Source of the DNA: an uncultured Rhodospirillales bacterium
GTDB lineage: Bacteria; Pseudomonadota; Alphaproteobacteria; Acetobacterales; Acetobacteraceae
DNA: 64,000 nt
Direction: 5' to 3'
Assembly: GCA_903835235.1 (NCBI GenBank)
Contig: CAILMF010000081.1
Location: 62,001-126,000 of the forward strand
Below the pieces are notes generated by a model. That model did not search any database and had not been told where the DNA came from. It saw only the letters and a list, made by a program, of their open reading frames with translations. A program made the translations under genes and the position numbers. Below, piece by piece: positions 48,976 to 57,012 of this stretch (its first letter is position 1; every line of letters begins with the position of its first letter).

Positions 48976-50037
48976 ATGCGGCATCTGGCGGCGATACTGG
49001 TGGCGACCATCGCACTGGCCGGGGCCATGCCCGAGCCGGCCCACGCCCAGGCAGCGCCCGTTGGTCAGGCTGCGGCGCCGGCCAGCGACTGCCCCATCCA
49101 GACCGCGCCAGGTCGCTTCCCCTATCGCCGCTCCTCCGCCGTCAGCCCGGGCAATGACGGCATCACCCCGCCCGGCTTCGTCGCCGTGCAGGGCATGCAG
49201 GTGCTGCACGGGGTGGATGCCTCCAAGTGGCAGCGCTCGGCCGACTTCAACCGGGTCAAGGCCTGCGGTGGCAGCTTCGCCTATATCCGGCTGACCGCCG
49301 GGCGCCGGCCGGACCTGGAGATCGAGTACCGCTCCCACTGGTCCGCCGCCCGCGCCGCCGGCCTGGTGACCGGCCCCTATCACGCGCTGACCCTGGTGGA
49401 CCCGCCGGCGGCCTGGACCTCGCTCTCGCCGGCGCAGAAGGCCGCCAACCTTGCCGCCAACCTGGCCTCCGCCGAGGAGCAGGCCAAGCTGTTCACCGAG
49501 CGTCTGCGGGAAGTGCTGCTGCTGGAGCAGCGCAGCGCCACCACCACCGCCGGCAACGCGCTGGGCGCGCGCTACATGCCCATCATGCTGGCCGCGGCGC
49601 TGCGGCCCCAGGCGAAGGAAAGCCGGGCGGACCGCACCGGCGTGGCCGAGGTCTATCGCCAGTCGATCTGCCGCTGGTACCAGACGGTGAATGCCGACCC
49701 CGCCTTTGCCGGCCAGGCCATGGGCTTCTTCAGCACCGCCTTCATCTACCAGGACTACGCGCTGGGCACGGCGCCTTGCGACATGGCCAACCGTCCGGCC
49801 TGGATCGGCCATCACCTGCTGAACGGCGACAGCGAGCAGCGTGAGCCGGACCCGAACAGCGCCGCCGCGATCCGCGCCATGTGCCTGAAGCCGGATGGCA
49901 GCAACCGCTGCCTGTTCCAGCAATACACCGCCTTCGGCAACTTTGCCTCCTACTCCGAGACCGAAGGCCTGGATCTCAACCGGTTCTATGGCGACCAGCC
50001 GGCCTTCGACCGGCTGCTGCAGCTTGGCCGACGCTGA
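48976..50037 (+). CDS. Secreted GH25-like (lysozyme-fold) protein with degenerate active site
   Basis: A 353-residue protein. A signal peptide (residues 1-24, ending PAHA) precedes a GH25-like domain from about residue 77. HGVDASKWQ keeps the first Asp (D81), but the catalytic DxE motif is replaced: ARYMPIMLAAAL has M204-L205-A206 where the next protein has D-I-E. The C terminus SNRCLFQQYTAFG and LDLNRFYG is typical of GH25. It probably binds peptidoglycan or partners the second protein rather than cleaving. The gene lies 19 bases before its paralogue. The start is ATG 48976; a TTG two codons upstream is less likely. Confidence 0.82.
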   Translation: MRHLAAILVATIALAGAMPEPAHAQAAPVGQAAAPASDCPIQTAPGRFPYRRSSAVSPGNDGITPPGFVAVQGMQVLHGVDASKWQRSADFNRVKACGGSFAYIRLTAGRRPDLEIEYRSHWSAARAAGLVTGPYHALTLVDPPAAWTSLSPAQKAANLAANLASAEEQAKLFTERLREVLLLEQRSATTTAGNALGARYMPIMLAAALRPQAKESRADRTGVAEVYRQSICRWYQTVNADPAFAGQAMGFFSTAFIYQDYALGTAPCDMANRPAWIGHHLLNGDSEQREPDPNSAAAIRAMCLKPDGSNRCLFQQYTAFGNFASYSETEGLDLNRFYGDQPAFDRLLQLGRR

Positions 50038-50056
50038 GCGGCGAGGGAGAACGGCC

Positions 50057-51892
50057 ATGACCCGCTTTCGCCTGTTGCCGCCGGCGTTGCTGCCGCTGGC
50101 GTTGTTGATGCCGCTGGCCTGGGCGCAGCCGGTCGCTGCACCCGACACGGCTGCCCCGGTAGCAGTGGTGACGCCGCCGGCCACCCCGGCTGCCGACGCC
50201 GCCGCGATGGCCCCGGCCCAGGCAGTGGTGACGCCGCCGGCCGCCCCGGCTGGCGACCCCGCCGCGACGGCCCCGGCCCAGGCGGTGGTGACGCCGCCGG
50301 CCACCCCGGCTGCCGACCCCGCCGCGACAGCCCCGGCCCAGGCGGTGGTGACGCCGCCGGCCGCCCCGGCTGCCGACCCCGCCGCACCGGCCCCGGCCCA
50401 GGCGGTGGTGACACCGCCGGCCGCCCCGGCTGCCGACCCCGCCGCGCCGGCCCCAGCCCAGGCAGTGGTGACGCCGCCGGCCACCCCGGCTGCCGACGCC
50501 GCCGCGACAGCCCCGGCCCAGGCAGTGATAGCGCCGCCGGCCACCCCGGCTGCCGACCCCGCCGCGACGGCCCCGGCCCAGGCGGTGGTGACACCGCCGG
50601 CCGCCCCGGCTGCCGACCCCGCCGCACCGGCCCCGGCCCAGGCGGTGGTGACGCCGCCGGCCGCCCCGGCCGCCGACCCCGCCGCGACGGCCCCGGCCCA
50701 GGCGGTGGTGACACCGCCGACCACCCCGGCCGCAACGCCGGCTGCCGCCACCGGTACCACACCCACCGTACCGCCCGCGGCTGCGGCCGGCACCACCTCG
50801 CCCGCGACCCCGGCCTCGCCGCCGCCGCAGGTGGTGGCGGAGGAACCGCCGCGCCCGCCGCAGGACCCCAACCTGCCCATCGGCATGGACCAGACCGCCT
50901 GCCCTTATCTCGTCGGCCCCTTCGCCCAGGGCCAGGTCGCCAACCCGTCCGAGGCGTGGAACGGCACCGATACCGGCGTGGTGGTGAATGGCCATGTCGC
51001 GCTGCGCGGTGCCGATGGCCGGCCGCTGCGGACCCTGCTGGGGATTGACCTGTCGTCGCACAACCGGCCGGACTACCGGCTGCTGGCGCGCTGCGGCACC
51101 GCCTTCAGCTTCGTGCGCATGGATGACAAGTACAACACCCACGCTACCGAGCTGGACCGGCTGAATGTCCGCCCGCTGCCGTATTATTTCCTGAATGTGC
51201 CGTCCAGCCTGCGCAACCCGGCGCTCTACAACAACTTGTCCGACACGCCAGCAAGCCAGGCCGCCATTGATGCGCACCTGGCCACCTTCCAGAAGCTGGG
51301 CGAGGACGGGGTGCAGACCTTCATGGACCGCATGCGCCGGTTGGGCATGCGGGAGATGCCGGTGGTGACCGTGCGCAACCCGGACCTCAGCATTCGCAGC
51401 CAGGCCCGCGTGCTGGCGGTGGACATCGAGCAGAAGCTGGAGCCGGAGCCGCCCAACGACACCGCGCGGATCTACTACGGCCGGTTCTACGCCAAGGCGG
51501 TCTGCGCCTGGGTCAAGGGCGTGCAGGACGCGCTGCCGGGCACGCTGGTGCTGATGTACACGACGCCCTCGGTCTGGGGCGAATACCTCTACGCCGCCTA
51601 CCCGCAGGAAGCCGCCTGCCTGAACGCCATGCCGATATGGGTGGCGCGCACCACGGTGGATGGTGGCGACGTGATCCGCTCCTCCCGCAGCAAGATCGAC
51701 CTCTACACCGCCCGGCTCTGCACCGCCTCCGGCTCCAACCGCTGCGTGGTGCACCAGTATTCGCATCGCGGGCTGTTGGGCCTGGCGCCGCCACTGGAAC
51801 GCGGCCGCGCCACGCATTTCGACCTGAACCGCTTCTTCCTGGTGCAGCCGGTGCAGACCGGCGCCGGCATCATGTTCGTGCGGGAACAGTAG
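50057..51892 (+). CDS. Secreted GH25-like lysozyme-fold protein with Pro/Ala repeat region
   Basis: A 611-residue protein. A signal peptide (MTRFRLLPPALLPLALLMPLAWA) is followed by about 190 residues made of a 20-residue repeat, a short Pro linker, and from about residue 325 a GH25-like domain. D331 (LLGIDLSSHN) and the DxE pair D456/E458 (VLAVDIEQKL) are present, so it could hydrolyse the peptidoglycan sugar chain. The end SNRCVVHQYSHRG and FDLNRFF matches the family. The repeat region is probably an extended wall-spanning stalk. It shares C-x-W and SGSNRC features with the upstream paralogue. Confidence 0.85.
   Translation: MTRFRLLPPALLPLALLMPLAWAQPVAAPDTAAPVAVVTPPATPAADAAAMAPAQAVVTPPAAPAGDPAATAPAQAVVTPPATPAADPAATAPAQAVVTPPAAPAADPAAPAPAQAVVTPPAAPAADPAAPAPAQAVVTPPATPAADAAATAPAQAVIAPPATPAADPAATAPAQAVVTPPAAPAADPAAPAPAQAVVTPPAAPAADPAATAPAQAVVTPPTTPAATPAAATGTTPTVPPAAAAGTTSPATPASPPPQVVAEEPPRPPQDPNLPIGMDQTACPYLVGPFAQGQVANPSEAWNGTDTGVVVNGHVALRGADGRPLRTLLGIDLSSHNRPDYRLLARCGTAFSFVRMDDKYNTHATELDRLNVRPLPYYFLNVPSSLRNPALYNNLSDTPASQAAIDAHLATFQKLGEDGVQTFMDRMRRLGMREMPVVTVRNPDLSIRSQARVLAVDIEQKLEPEPPNDTARIYYGRFYAKAVCAWVKGVQDALPGTLVLMYTTPSVWGEYLYAAYPQEAACLNAMPIWVARTTVDGGDVIRSSRSKIDLYTARLCTASGSNRCVVHQYSHRGLLGLAPPLERGRATHFDLNRFFLVQPVQTGAGIMFVREQ
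50161..50730 (+). repeat. 60-base in-frame tandem repeat encoding 20-residue units
   Basis: Nine full 60-base units and part of a tenth, inside the second GH25-like gene. The unit translates to AVVTPPAAPAADPAATAPAQ with few substitutions (A/T, T/P, one I-A change). Nearly all differences are single bases, so the array is young or is kept uniform by recombination. Confidence 0.97.
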
Positions 51893-51933
51893 CGGCCGGG
51901 TCGGCGGCCTTTCCCGCCGGCTTCGGCCGCTGG

Positions 51934-52003
51934 AGCATTACCCTTTCCGATGGCATCATCAGAACCGGTATTGCCCTGCAACCCATTGAAATAACAGCAC
52001 CAT
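51934..52003. repeat. Dispersed repeat family B, copy 3 (inverted relative to copies 1 and 2)
   Basis: Contains CCTTTCCGATGG, CATCATCAGA and TGCAACCCATTGAAA, in the same order as the reverse complement of 33011-33090. It lies after the GH25-like operon. The 308-base stretch 51893-52200 holds this repeat, two hairpins and an operator, but no gene. Confidence 0.82.
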
Positions 52004-52037
52004 CCGCTCGCACTGATCCCGTGCGAGCGGATGGTGC
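51997..52037. terminator. Perfect 17-base hairpin
   Basis: GCACCATCCGCTCGCAC and its exact inverse are separated by TGATCCC. No T-run follows, so it may be a terminator of the GH25 operon without a U tract, or part of a mobile repeat. It directly abuts repeat family B copy 3. Confidence 0.55.
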
Positions 52038-52075
52038 CGCAGGACAAGCGTCAGCAGCATCGGGTGGCTGAGAAT

Positions 52076-52107
52076 GCCGACGACGTGAGACGTCGGCGGG
52101 CCTTTTC
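52076..52107 (+). terminator. Rho-independent terminator
   Basis: GCCGACG and CGTCGGC form a 7-base stem with an 8-base loop, followed by GGGCCTTTTCC. It is well placed to stop transcription from the GH25-like operon before the nitroreductase promoter. Confidence 0.65.
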
Positions 52108-52117
52108 CGCTTGCATA

Positions 52118-52153
52118 TAGTTCAAAGTAGAACTACTTAGTTCTCCGTTGAAC
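52118..52153 (+). promoter_or_regulatory. Candidate MarR operator upstream of the nitroreductase
   Basis: Contains the perfect palindrome AGAACTACTTAGTTCT (52129-52144), a further TAGTTC half-site at 52118 facing GAACTA at 52130, and an outer pair GTTCAA (52120) and TTGAAC (52148). This AT-rich block lies 48 bases before the start of the nitroreductase gene, which is followed by its MarR gene, the usual place for an autoregulatory site. Confidence 0.6.
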
Positions 52154-52200
52154 AATCGGCCTGGCCAGATCTGCCCCCGGCCGCTGAACGGAGAACCTCG

Positions 52201-53355
52201 ATGCCTGATCGCCGTCGTTTCCTGCTTGCCGCCGCCCAGGGCCTGCTGATGGTCCAAGCTGGTCCCGGCAGTGCCCAGCAGGTCACCAGCTTGGCCGGCA
52301 ATCCGCTGGCCCCCTGGCAGCCCGCCACCGCCGCAAGCCAGCCCGACTGGCGGCTGCGCGCGGCCGGCTGGGCGGTGCTGGCGCCCAATCCGCATAATCG
52401 GCAGCCCTGGCTGCTGGAGCTGCGCGACGCCGATACGGTGGTGCTGCGCTGCGACCTCGGGCGCCGGCTGCCGGTGACGGACCCGCATGATCGCCAGATC
52501 ACCATCGGGCTCGGCGCCTTTGCCGAACTGTTCCGCATGGCCGCCGCCGAGGAAGGGCTGAGCGTCGCGGTGCATCCCTTCCCCGAAGGCCGCCAGGACG
52601 GGCGGCTGGACGCCAGGCCGGTGGCACTGCTGCGGCGCCTGCCGGGCCGGGCCGAGGCCGACCCGTTGTTCAGCCAGACGCTGGCGCGGCGCAGCGCCAA
52701 GCAGCCCTTCGACCTTGCGCGCCCGGTGGATGACGCCCGGCTGGCGGCGCTGCGGGCGGTGGCGCCGGGCATTGCCACCACCGCCACCGAAGCCGAGGTG
52801 GCGCCGCTGCGCGACCTGTTGTGGCGGGCCTGGATGGTCGAGGCGGAAGCCCCCGCCGCCTACCTGGAATCGGTCCAGCTGATGCGGCTGGGCCAGGCCG
52901 AGGTGGCGGCGCAGCCGGACGGGATCAGCCTGTGGGGGCCGGCGCTGGAGCCGCTGGTCGCCAGCGGGGCGCTCACGCGCCAAAGCCTCACCACCGCCGG
53001 CAGCCAGGCACAGCAGATGATGATCGGCAGCTACCGGCAGATGATCGCGGCGACGCCCACAGTGATCTGGACCACCAGCAGCGGAGATACCAAGGCGGCG
53101 GCCTTCGCGGCCGGGCGGGACTGGCTGCGGCTGAACCTGACCGCGACCGCGCTGGGCCTGGCGCTGCATCCGGTCAGCCAGGCTTTGCAGGAATACCCCG
53201 AAATGGCGGCGCCCTTCGCCGCGCTGCACCAGATGTTGGGCGTGGCGGCGCCGGCCCGGTTGCAGATGCTGGGGCGGGTCGGCTTTCTGCCGGCCGGGCG
53301 CAGCGCCACGGCCACGCCGCGCTGGCCGGCAACTTCGCGTATAATGGGGGGGTGA
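52201..53355 (+). CDS. Acg-family nitroreductase-like flavoprotein
   Basis: A 384-residue protein with an N-terminal Tat-like signal (MPDRRRFLLAAAQGLLM). APNPHNRQPWLLEL is the FMN-binding start of the nitroreductase fold; the double-length layout without a second strong FMN site recalls the mycobacterial Acg proteins, thought to store or hide flavin. LLRRLPGRAEADPLF and RRSAKQPF are the middle motifs. Activity is unknown. The stop overlaps the MarR start by 3 bases. Confidence 0.82.
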   Translation: MPDRRRFLLAAAQGLLMVQAGPGSAQQVTSLAGNPLAPWQPATAASQPDWRLRAAGWAVLAPNPHNRQPWLLELRDADTVVLRCDLGRRLPVTDPHDRQITIGLGAFAELFRMAAAEEGLSVAVHPFPEGRQDGRLDARPVALLRRLPGRAEADPLFSQTLARRSAKQPFDLARPVDDARLAALRAVAPGIATTATEAEVAPLRDLLWRAWMVEAEAPAAYLESVQLMRLGQAEVAAQPDGISLWGPALEPLVASGALTRQSLTTAGSQAQQMMIGSYRQMIAATPTVIWTTSSGDTKAAAFAAGRDWLRLNLTATALGLALHPVSQALQEYPEMAAPFAALHQMLGVAAPARLQMLGRVGFLPAGRSATATPRWPATSRIMGG

Positions 53356-53819
53356 CCGATTCTGACCCCACCCCCGCCCCGGCCGACCCGCCGCTGTTCG
53401 TGCTGCTGAATGAAATCGGCATCATCGCCCAGCTGAGCCAGAACCGCTTCGAGGCCATCCAGCCGGATGGCCTGCGCATGTCGCATTTCGTGCTGCTCAA
53501 CCACCTGGCCCGGGTGGGGGATGGCACCACGCCGTTGCGCCTGGCGCGGGCGCTGCAATTGGCCAAGAGCGCCATCACCAATACCCTGCAACGGCTGGAG
53601 GAACGCGGCCTGATCCGGGTGGAGCCCGACCCGGAGGATGGCCGCGGCCGGCGCGTCTGGCTGACCCCGGCCGGCCGGGAACGCCGGGCCGCCGGTATCC
53701 GCACGGCGGTGGAGGCCTTTGCCCTGCTGGAAGGCGTCGCCTCGCCGGCCATGCTGGACACCATCATCCCTGCGTTGCGGTCGCTGCGACAGGAATTGGA
53801 CCGCGCCCGCGAGGGCTGA
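53352..53819 (+). CDS. MarR-family transcriptional regulator
   Basis: A 155-residue winged-helix regulator. ALQLAKSAITNTLQRLEERGLIRVEPDPEDGRGR covers the recognition helix and wing. The start is GTG 53352, overlapping the nitroreductase stop (GTGA) after a G-rich ribosome site. It probably represses its own operon through the palindrome at 52118. The inducing ligand is unknown. Confidence 0.88.
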   Translation: MTDSDPTPAPADPPLFVLLNEIGIIAQLSQNRFEAIQPDGLRMSHFVLLNHLARVGDGTTPLRLARALQLAKSAITNTLQRLEERGLIRVEPDPEDGRGRRVWLTPAGRERRAAGIRTAVEAFALLEGVASPAMLDTIIPALRSLRQELDRAREG

Positions 53820-53837
53820 CGCGACGGCCTGGCCAGA

Positions 53838-53865
53838 TTGACAAAGCCAGCCCCCCGGCTAGGTC
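53838..53865 (+). promoter_or_regulatory. Candidate promoter of a Bug receptor gene
   Basis: TTGACA at 53838-53843 and TAGGTC at 53860-53865 with a 16-base spacer, 28 bases before the gene. Confidence 0.4.
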
Positions 53866-53893
53866 TCGGCAAATTCGTCCCGGGGTTTCCGCC

Positions 53894-54877
53894 ATGCGCC
53901 GCCGCCACCTGCTCGCCCTGCCTTCGCTGACCCTCGGCCACCGGGCGCGCGCCCAGGCCGGCTATCCCGACCGGCCGATCTCGGTGATCGTGCCCTTCCT
54001 GGCTGGCGGCTCCACCGACATCGCCGCGCGCATCATGGCGGAGCGCATGGCGCCGCACCTGGCGCCCAACGCCCGCATGGTGGTGGAAAACCGCGCCGGC
54101 GCCGGCGGCAGCGTGGGCACCGAATGGGTCCGCCACCGCCCGGCCGATGGCTATACCCTGCTGCTCGGCTCGGCCTCCGCGCTCGGCACCAACCCCGCCG
54201 CGCTGCCGCAGACCACGCCCTATGACCCCGTGGAGGATTTCTCCTCCATCGCGGTCGTCGGCGGCGGGCCGATCGTGCTGATCGTGCCGCAGGCCTCGCG
54301 CTGGCGCAGCGCCCGGCAGTTGCTGGATGAGGTGAAGGCCAACCCAGGAAAGTATACCTGGGCCACCAGCGGCGCCGGCGGCATCGGCCACCTGACCGGG
54401 GAGTACATGAAGCTGATGGCCGGTGGCCTCCAGGCCGAGCATGTGCCCTATCGCGGCGGCTCCGCGGTCATGGAGGCGCTGGCCAAGGGCGAGGTGGACT
54501 ATTCGCTGGAAGTGCTGGCCAGCACCGCGCCGCACATGCGCGACGGTATTTCGCGCGGCCTGGCGGTCAGTTCGCTGGCCCGCCACCCGCTGTTCCCCGA
54601 GGTGCCGACGCTGGACGAGACCGGGCTGAAGGGCTTCGAGGTGATCACCTGGAACGCGCTGGTGGCGCCGAAGGGCCTGGCGCCGGAGATCGCCAATACC
54701 CTGTCCCGCGCCGTGCGCGCCGCGCTGGCGGATGCCGGGGTCGGCCAGCGCATGGCCAATGCCGGCGTGGACCCGGCCGAGCCGAGCACGCCCGAGAGCA
54801 CCCGCGCCTTCCTGGCGCGGGAACGCGACAAGTTCCGCGACATCGTCCAGCGCACCGGGATACGGCTGGGGCGCTGA
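53894..54877 (+). CDS. Bug/TctC-family tripartite tricarboxylate receptor
   Basis: A 327-residue periplasmic binding protein with the export signal MRRRHLLALPSLTLGHRARA. Family motifs VPFLAGGSTDIAARI, VVENRAGAGGSVGTEWV and VPYRGGSAVMEAL are clear. It is the third orphan Bug gene in the window. The ligand is unknown. A short gene for a TPR protein follows after 44 bases. Confidence 0.92.
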   Translation: MRRRHLLALPSLTLGHRARAQAGYPDRPISVIVPFLAGGSTDIAARIMAERMAPHLAPNARMVVENRAGAGGSVGTEWVRHRPADGYTLLLGSASALGTNPAALPQTTPYDPVEDFSSIAVVGGGPIVLIVPQASRWRSARQLLDEVKANPGKYTWATSGAGGIGHLTGEYMKLMAGGLQAEHVPYRGGSAVMEALAKGEVDYSLEVLASTAPHMRDGISRGLAVSSLARHPLFPEVPTLDETGLKGFEVITWNALVAPKGLAPEIANTLSRAVRAALADAGVGQRMANAGVDPAEPSTPESTRAFLARERDKFRDIVQRTGIRLGR

Positions 54878-54921
54878 GCATTCCCCTTGCGCGCGGCGCC
54901 GGGGCGGCCGACCTTTGCGCC

Positions 54922-55584
54922 ATGCTCCGTGCGCTCGCGCTGCTGACCCTGCTTGCCGCCCCGCTGCCCGCGCTGGCGCAGGGCGCCGCGCCCACAATGC
55001 CAACGCCCCCCTTGCAAACGCCTGGCCAGGCGGCGCCCACGCCGGGCGCCGGGCCGGCACCTGCCGCCACGCCCAGCCCGGCCGCCCGCGCCGCCGAGGC
55101 CCGCCGCACCGAGCTGGACCGCGCCTTCGCCGCGCTGAAGGACGCGCCGGATGCCGCCGGCGCCGCCCTGGTGGAAGGCCGCATCCGCCAGCTCTGGGCC
55201 CAGGCGGTCACGCCTTCCGTCGCCCTCCTGCTGCGACGCGGCGTGCGGAACATGGAAGCCAACCAGGCCGAAGACGCGTTGGAGGATTTCGACGCCGCCA
55301 TCACCCTGGGCCCCGAGGTGGCGGAAGCCTGGCACCTGCGCGCCCAGGCCCAGGCCAGGTTGGGCGAGGCGACCGCCGCGGCGCGCGACCTGCAGGAAGC
55401 CCTGCGGTTGGAACCGCGCAACTGGGGCGCCCTGCTGACCCTGGCAGGGTTGCAGCAGCAGCAGGGCAACGAGGCCGGCGCGCTGCGCAGCCTGGACGCG
55501 GCGCTGGCGATTCACCCCAAGCTGCCGGGCGGCGCCGAGCGCCGGCGCGAGCTGCGCCGCAAGGTGGAAGGCGACGCCACCTGA
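54922..55584 (+). CDS. Secreted TPR-repeat protein
   Basis: A 220-residue protein. A signal peptide (residues 1-19) is followed by a Pro/Ala-rich linker to about residue 55, and then two to three TPR units (QAEDALEDFDAAITLGPEVAEAW, GEATAAARDLQEALRLEP and GALRSLDAALAIHP). It is probably a periplasmic scaffold. No partner is evident. Confidence 0.85.
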   Translation: MLRALALLTLLAAPLPALAQGAAPTMPTPPLQTPGQAAPTPGAGPAPAATPSPAARAAEARRTELDRAFAALKDAPDAAGAALVEGRIRQLWAQAVTPSVALLLRRGVRNMEANQAEDALEDFDAAITLGPEVAEAWHLRAQAQARLGEATAAARDLQEALRLEPRNWGALLTLAGLQQQQGNEAGALRSLDAALAIHPKLPGGAERRRELRRKVEGDAT

Positions 55585-55731
55585 GCCGAGCCATGCGGCC
55601 GGGGCGCTGGGCTGCATGCCTTTGCTGCATGGCAGCAATGTCGCGGACATGGTTGGATCATGACGTCCGTGTCACCTATATCCGTCGGGTGATGGCTGTC
55701 CCGCCACCCGATCGCTGAACTGGATGATGAC

Positions 55732-55809
55732 GTGTCGGAGCTGATTTCGATGTTGCCCTGGATGGTGGCCCTGGTTGCCGCCGCTGCCGCGGTCAACGCC
55801 AAGCACTGA
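55732..55809 (+). CDS. Possible 25-residue membrane peptide
   Basis: A GTG-initiated frame ending MLPWMVALVAAAAAVNAKH, with a hydrophobic stretch of about 15 residues. It has no strong ribosome site and no neighbours in the same operon. The rest of the 295-base gap 55585-55879 holds nothing else recognisable. Confidence 0.25.
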   Translation: MSELISMLPWMVALVAAAAAVNAKH

Positions 55810-55879
55810 ACCCTGCCGCGCCGCATGCCGGCGCAATGGGCGGATGGCGGCAGGCGAGGGCCTGCCCCACATTCGCGCC

Positions 55880-56977
55880 ATGCCACACGACCTTCGCCTG
55901 CCGACCGAAGCCCCCGCCACCCTGGATGACCGCCGCTGGGCCGCCTTGCTGGCCCGGGACAAGGCGCCCGACTGCGGCGGCTTCCTCTACGCCGTCACCA
56001 CGCAGGGGGTGTATTGCCGCCCCGGCTGCCCGTCTCGCCCGCCGCTGCGCCGCAACGCCCGCTTCTTCGCGGATGCCCCCGCCGCCGAGGCCGCCGGCTT
56101 CCGCGCCTGCAAGCGCTGCGACCCCAAGGGCGAGCGCGCCAGCCTGCACGCCGAGGCGATCAAGGCCGCCTGCGTGCTGATCGAGGCGGCGGAGACGCCG
56201 CCCAGCCTGGCCGAGCTGGCTGCCCGTGCCGGCTATGCCCGCCACCATTTCCTGCGGCTGTTCAAGCAGGTTACCGGGCTGACACCTGGTGCCTTCAATG
56301 ATTCGGTGCGCGCCCGCCGCCTGGCGCAATCCCTGGCGGCCGGCGACCGCGTGGCGGAAGCCGTGGCCGGCGCCGGCTATGGCAGCGAAAGCCGGGTCTA
56401 TTCCGCCCCTGGCCAGGTGCTGGGCATGACCCCCGGCGCCGCCCGCCGCGGCGGCGAGGGCGAGGTGATACGGGTTGCCGCCGCCGAGAGCGCGCTGGGC
56501 CCGCTGCTGGTCGGCGCCACCGCCAAGGGGGTCTGCTTCATCGGCTTCGCCGCCACGGCGGCCGAGGCCGAGGCCGATCTGCGCCAACGCTTCCCCAAGG
56601 CCCAGGTGCAGCCAGCCGAGAGCGACCTGGCCGCGACGGTGCGCCAGGTGGTCGGCTTCATCGAGGAACCCAAGGCCGCGCTGGCCCTGCCGCTGGACCT
56701 GCGCGGTACCGCCTTCCAGCGCCGGGTGTGGGAAGCGCTGCTGGCGATTCCCTTCGGGGAAACCCGCAGCTACGGCCAGGTGGCCGCCAGCATCGGCGCG
56801 CCCAAGGCGGTGCGGGCGGTGGCCACGGCCTGCGCCGGCAACAAGGTGGCGCTGGCGGTGCCCTGCCACCGGGTGGTGGCGGGCAGCGGCGCGCTGGCCG
56901 GCTACAGGTGGGGGGTGCAGCGCAAGCGGGCGCTGCTGGAGAGTGAGCGACAGCGCGCGTTGCAGGACGCCGACTGA
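55880..56977 (+). CDS. ada: Ada: bifunctional DNA-alkyl repair protein and regulator
   Basis: A 365-residue Ada. The N-terminal zinc cysteines C46, C50, C77 and C80 have exactly the E. coli spacing; C46 accepts methyl from DNA phosphotriesters. An AraC-type helix-turn-helix follows (SLAELAARAGYARHHFLRLFK). The C-terminal methyltransferase has C329 in AVPCHRVV, which repairs O6-methylguanine. Full length, so it should both repair and activate transcription. The start at 55880 was chosen by alignment; an ATG at 55844 is possible. Confidence 0.95.
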   Translation: MPHDLRLPTEAPATLDDRRWAALLARDKAPDCGGFLYAVTTQGVYCRPGCPSRPPLRRNARFFADAPAAEAAGFRACKRCDPKGERASLHAEAIKAACVLIEAAETPPSLAELAARAGYARHHFLRLFKQVTGLTPGAFNDSVRARRLAQSLAAGDRVAEAVAGAGYGSESRVYSAPGQVLGMTPGAARRGGEGEVIRVAAAESALGPLLVGATAKGVCFIGFAATAAEAEADLRQRFPKAQVQPAESDLAATVRQVVGFIEEPKAALALPLDLRGTAFQRRVWEALLAIPFGETRSYGQVAASIGAPKAVRAVATACAGNKVALAVPCHRVVAGSGALAGYRWGVQRKRALLESERQRALQDAD

Positions 56978-57012
56978 ACGCGGGCGCTGCCGGCCGCGCC
57001 CGCTCGGTGGCG

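Noticed and set aside
50161-50730. Possible CRISPR array
   Set aside because: The 60-base units are contiguous, in frame inside a gene, and have no spacers; no cas genes are present.
46945-50886. Very long minus-strand open frame (over 1300 codons) opposite glcE, glcF and the GH25-like genes
   Set aside because: It is antisense to four well-supported genes. Its N-terminal part is the complement of the 60-base repeats, and it has no family features; GC-rich genomes commonly show such shadows.
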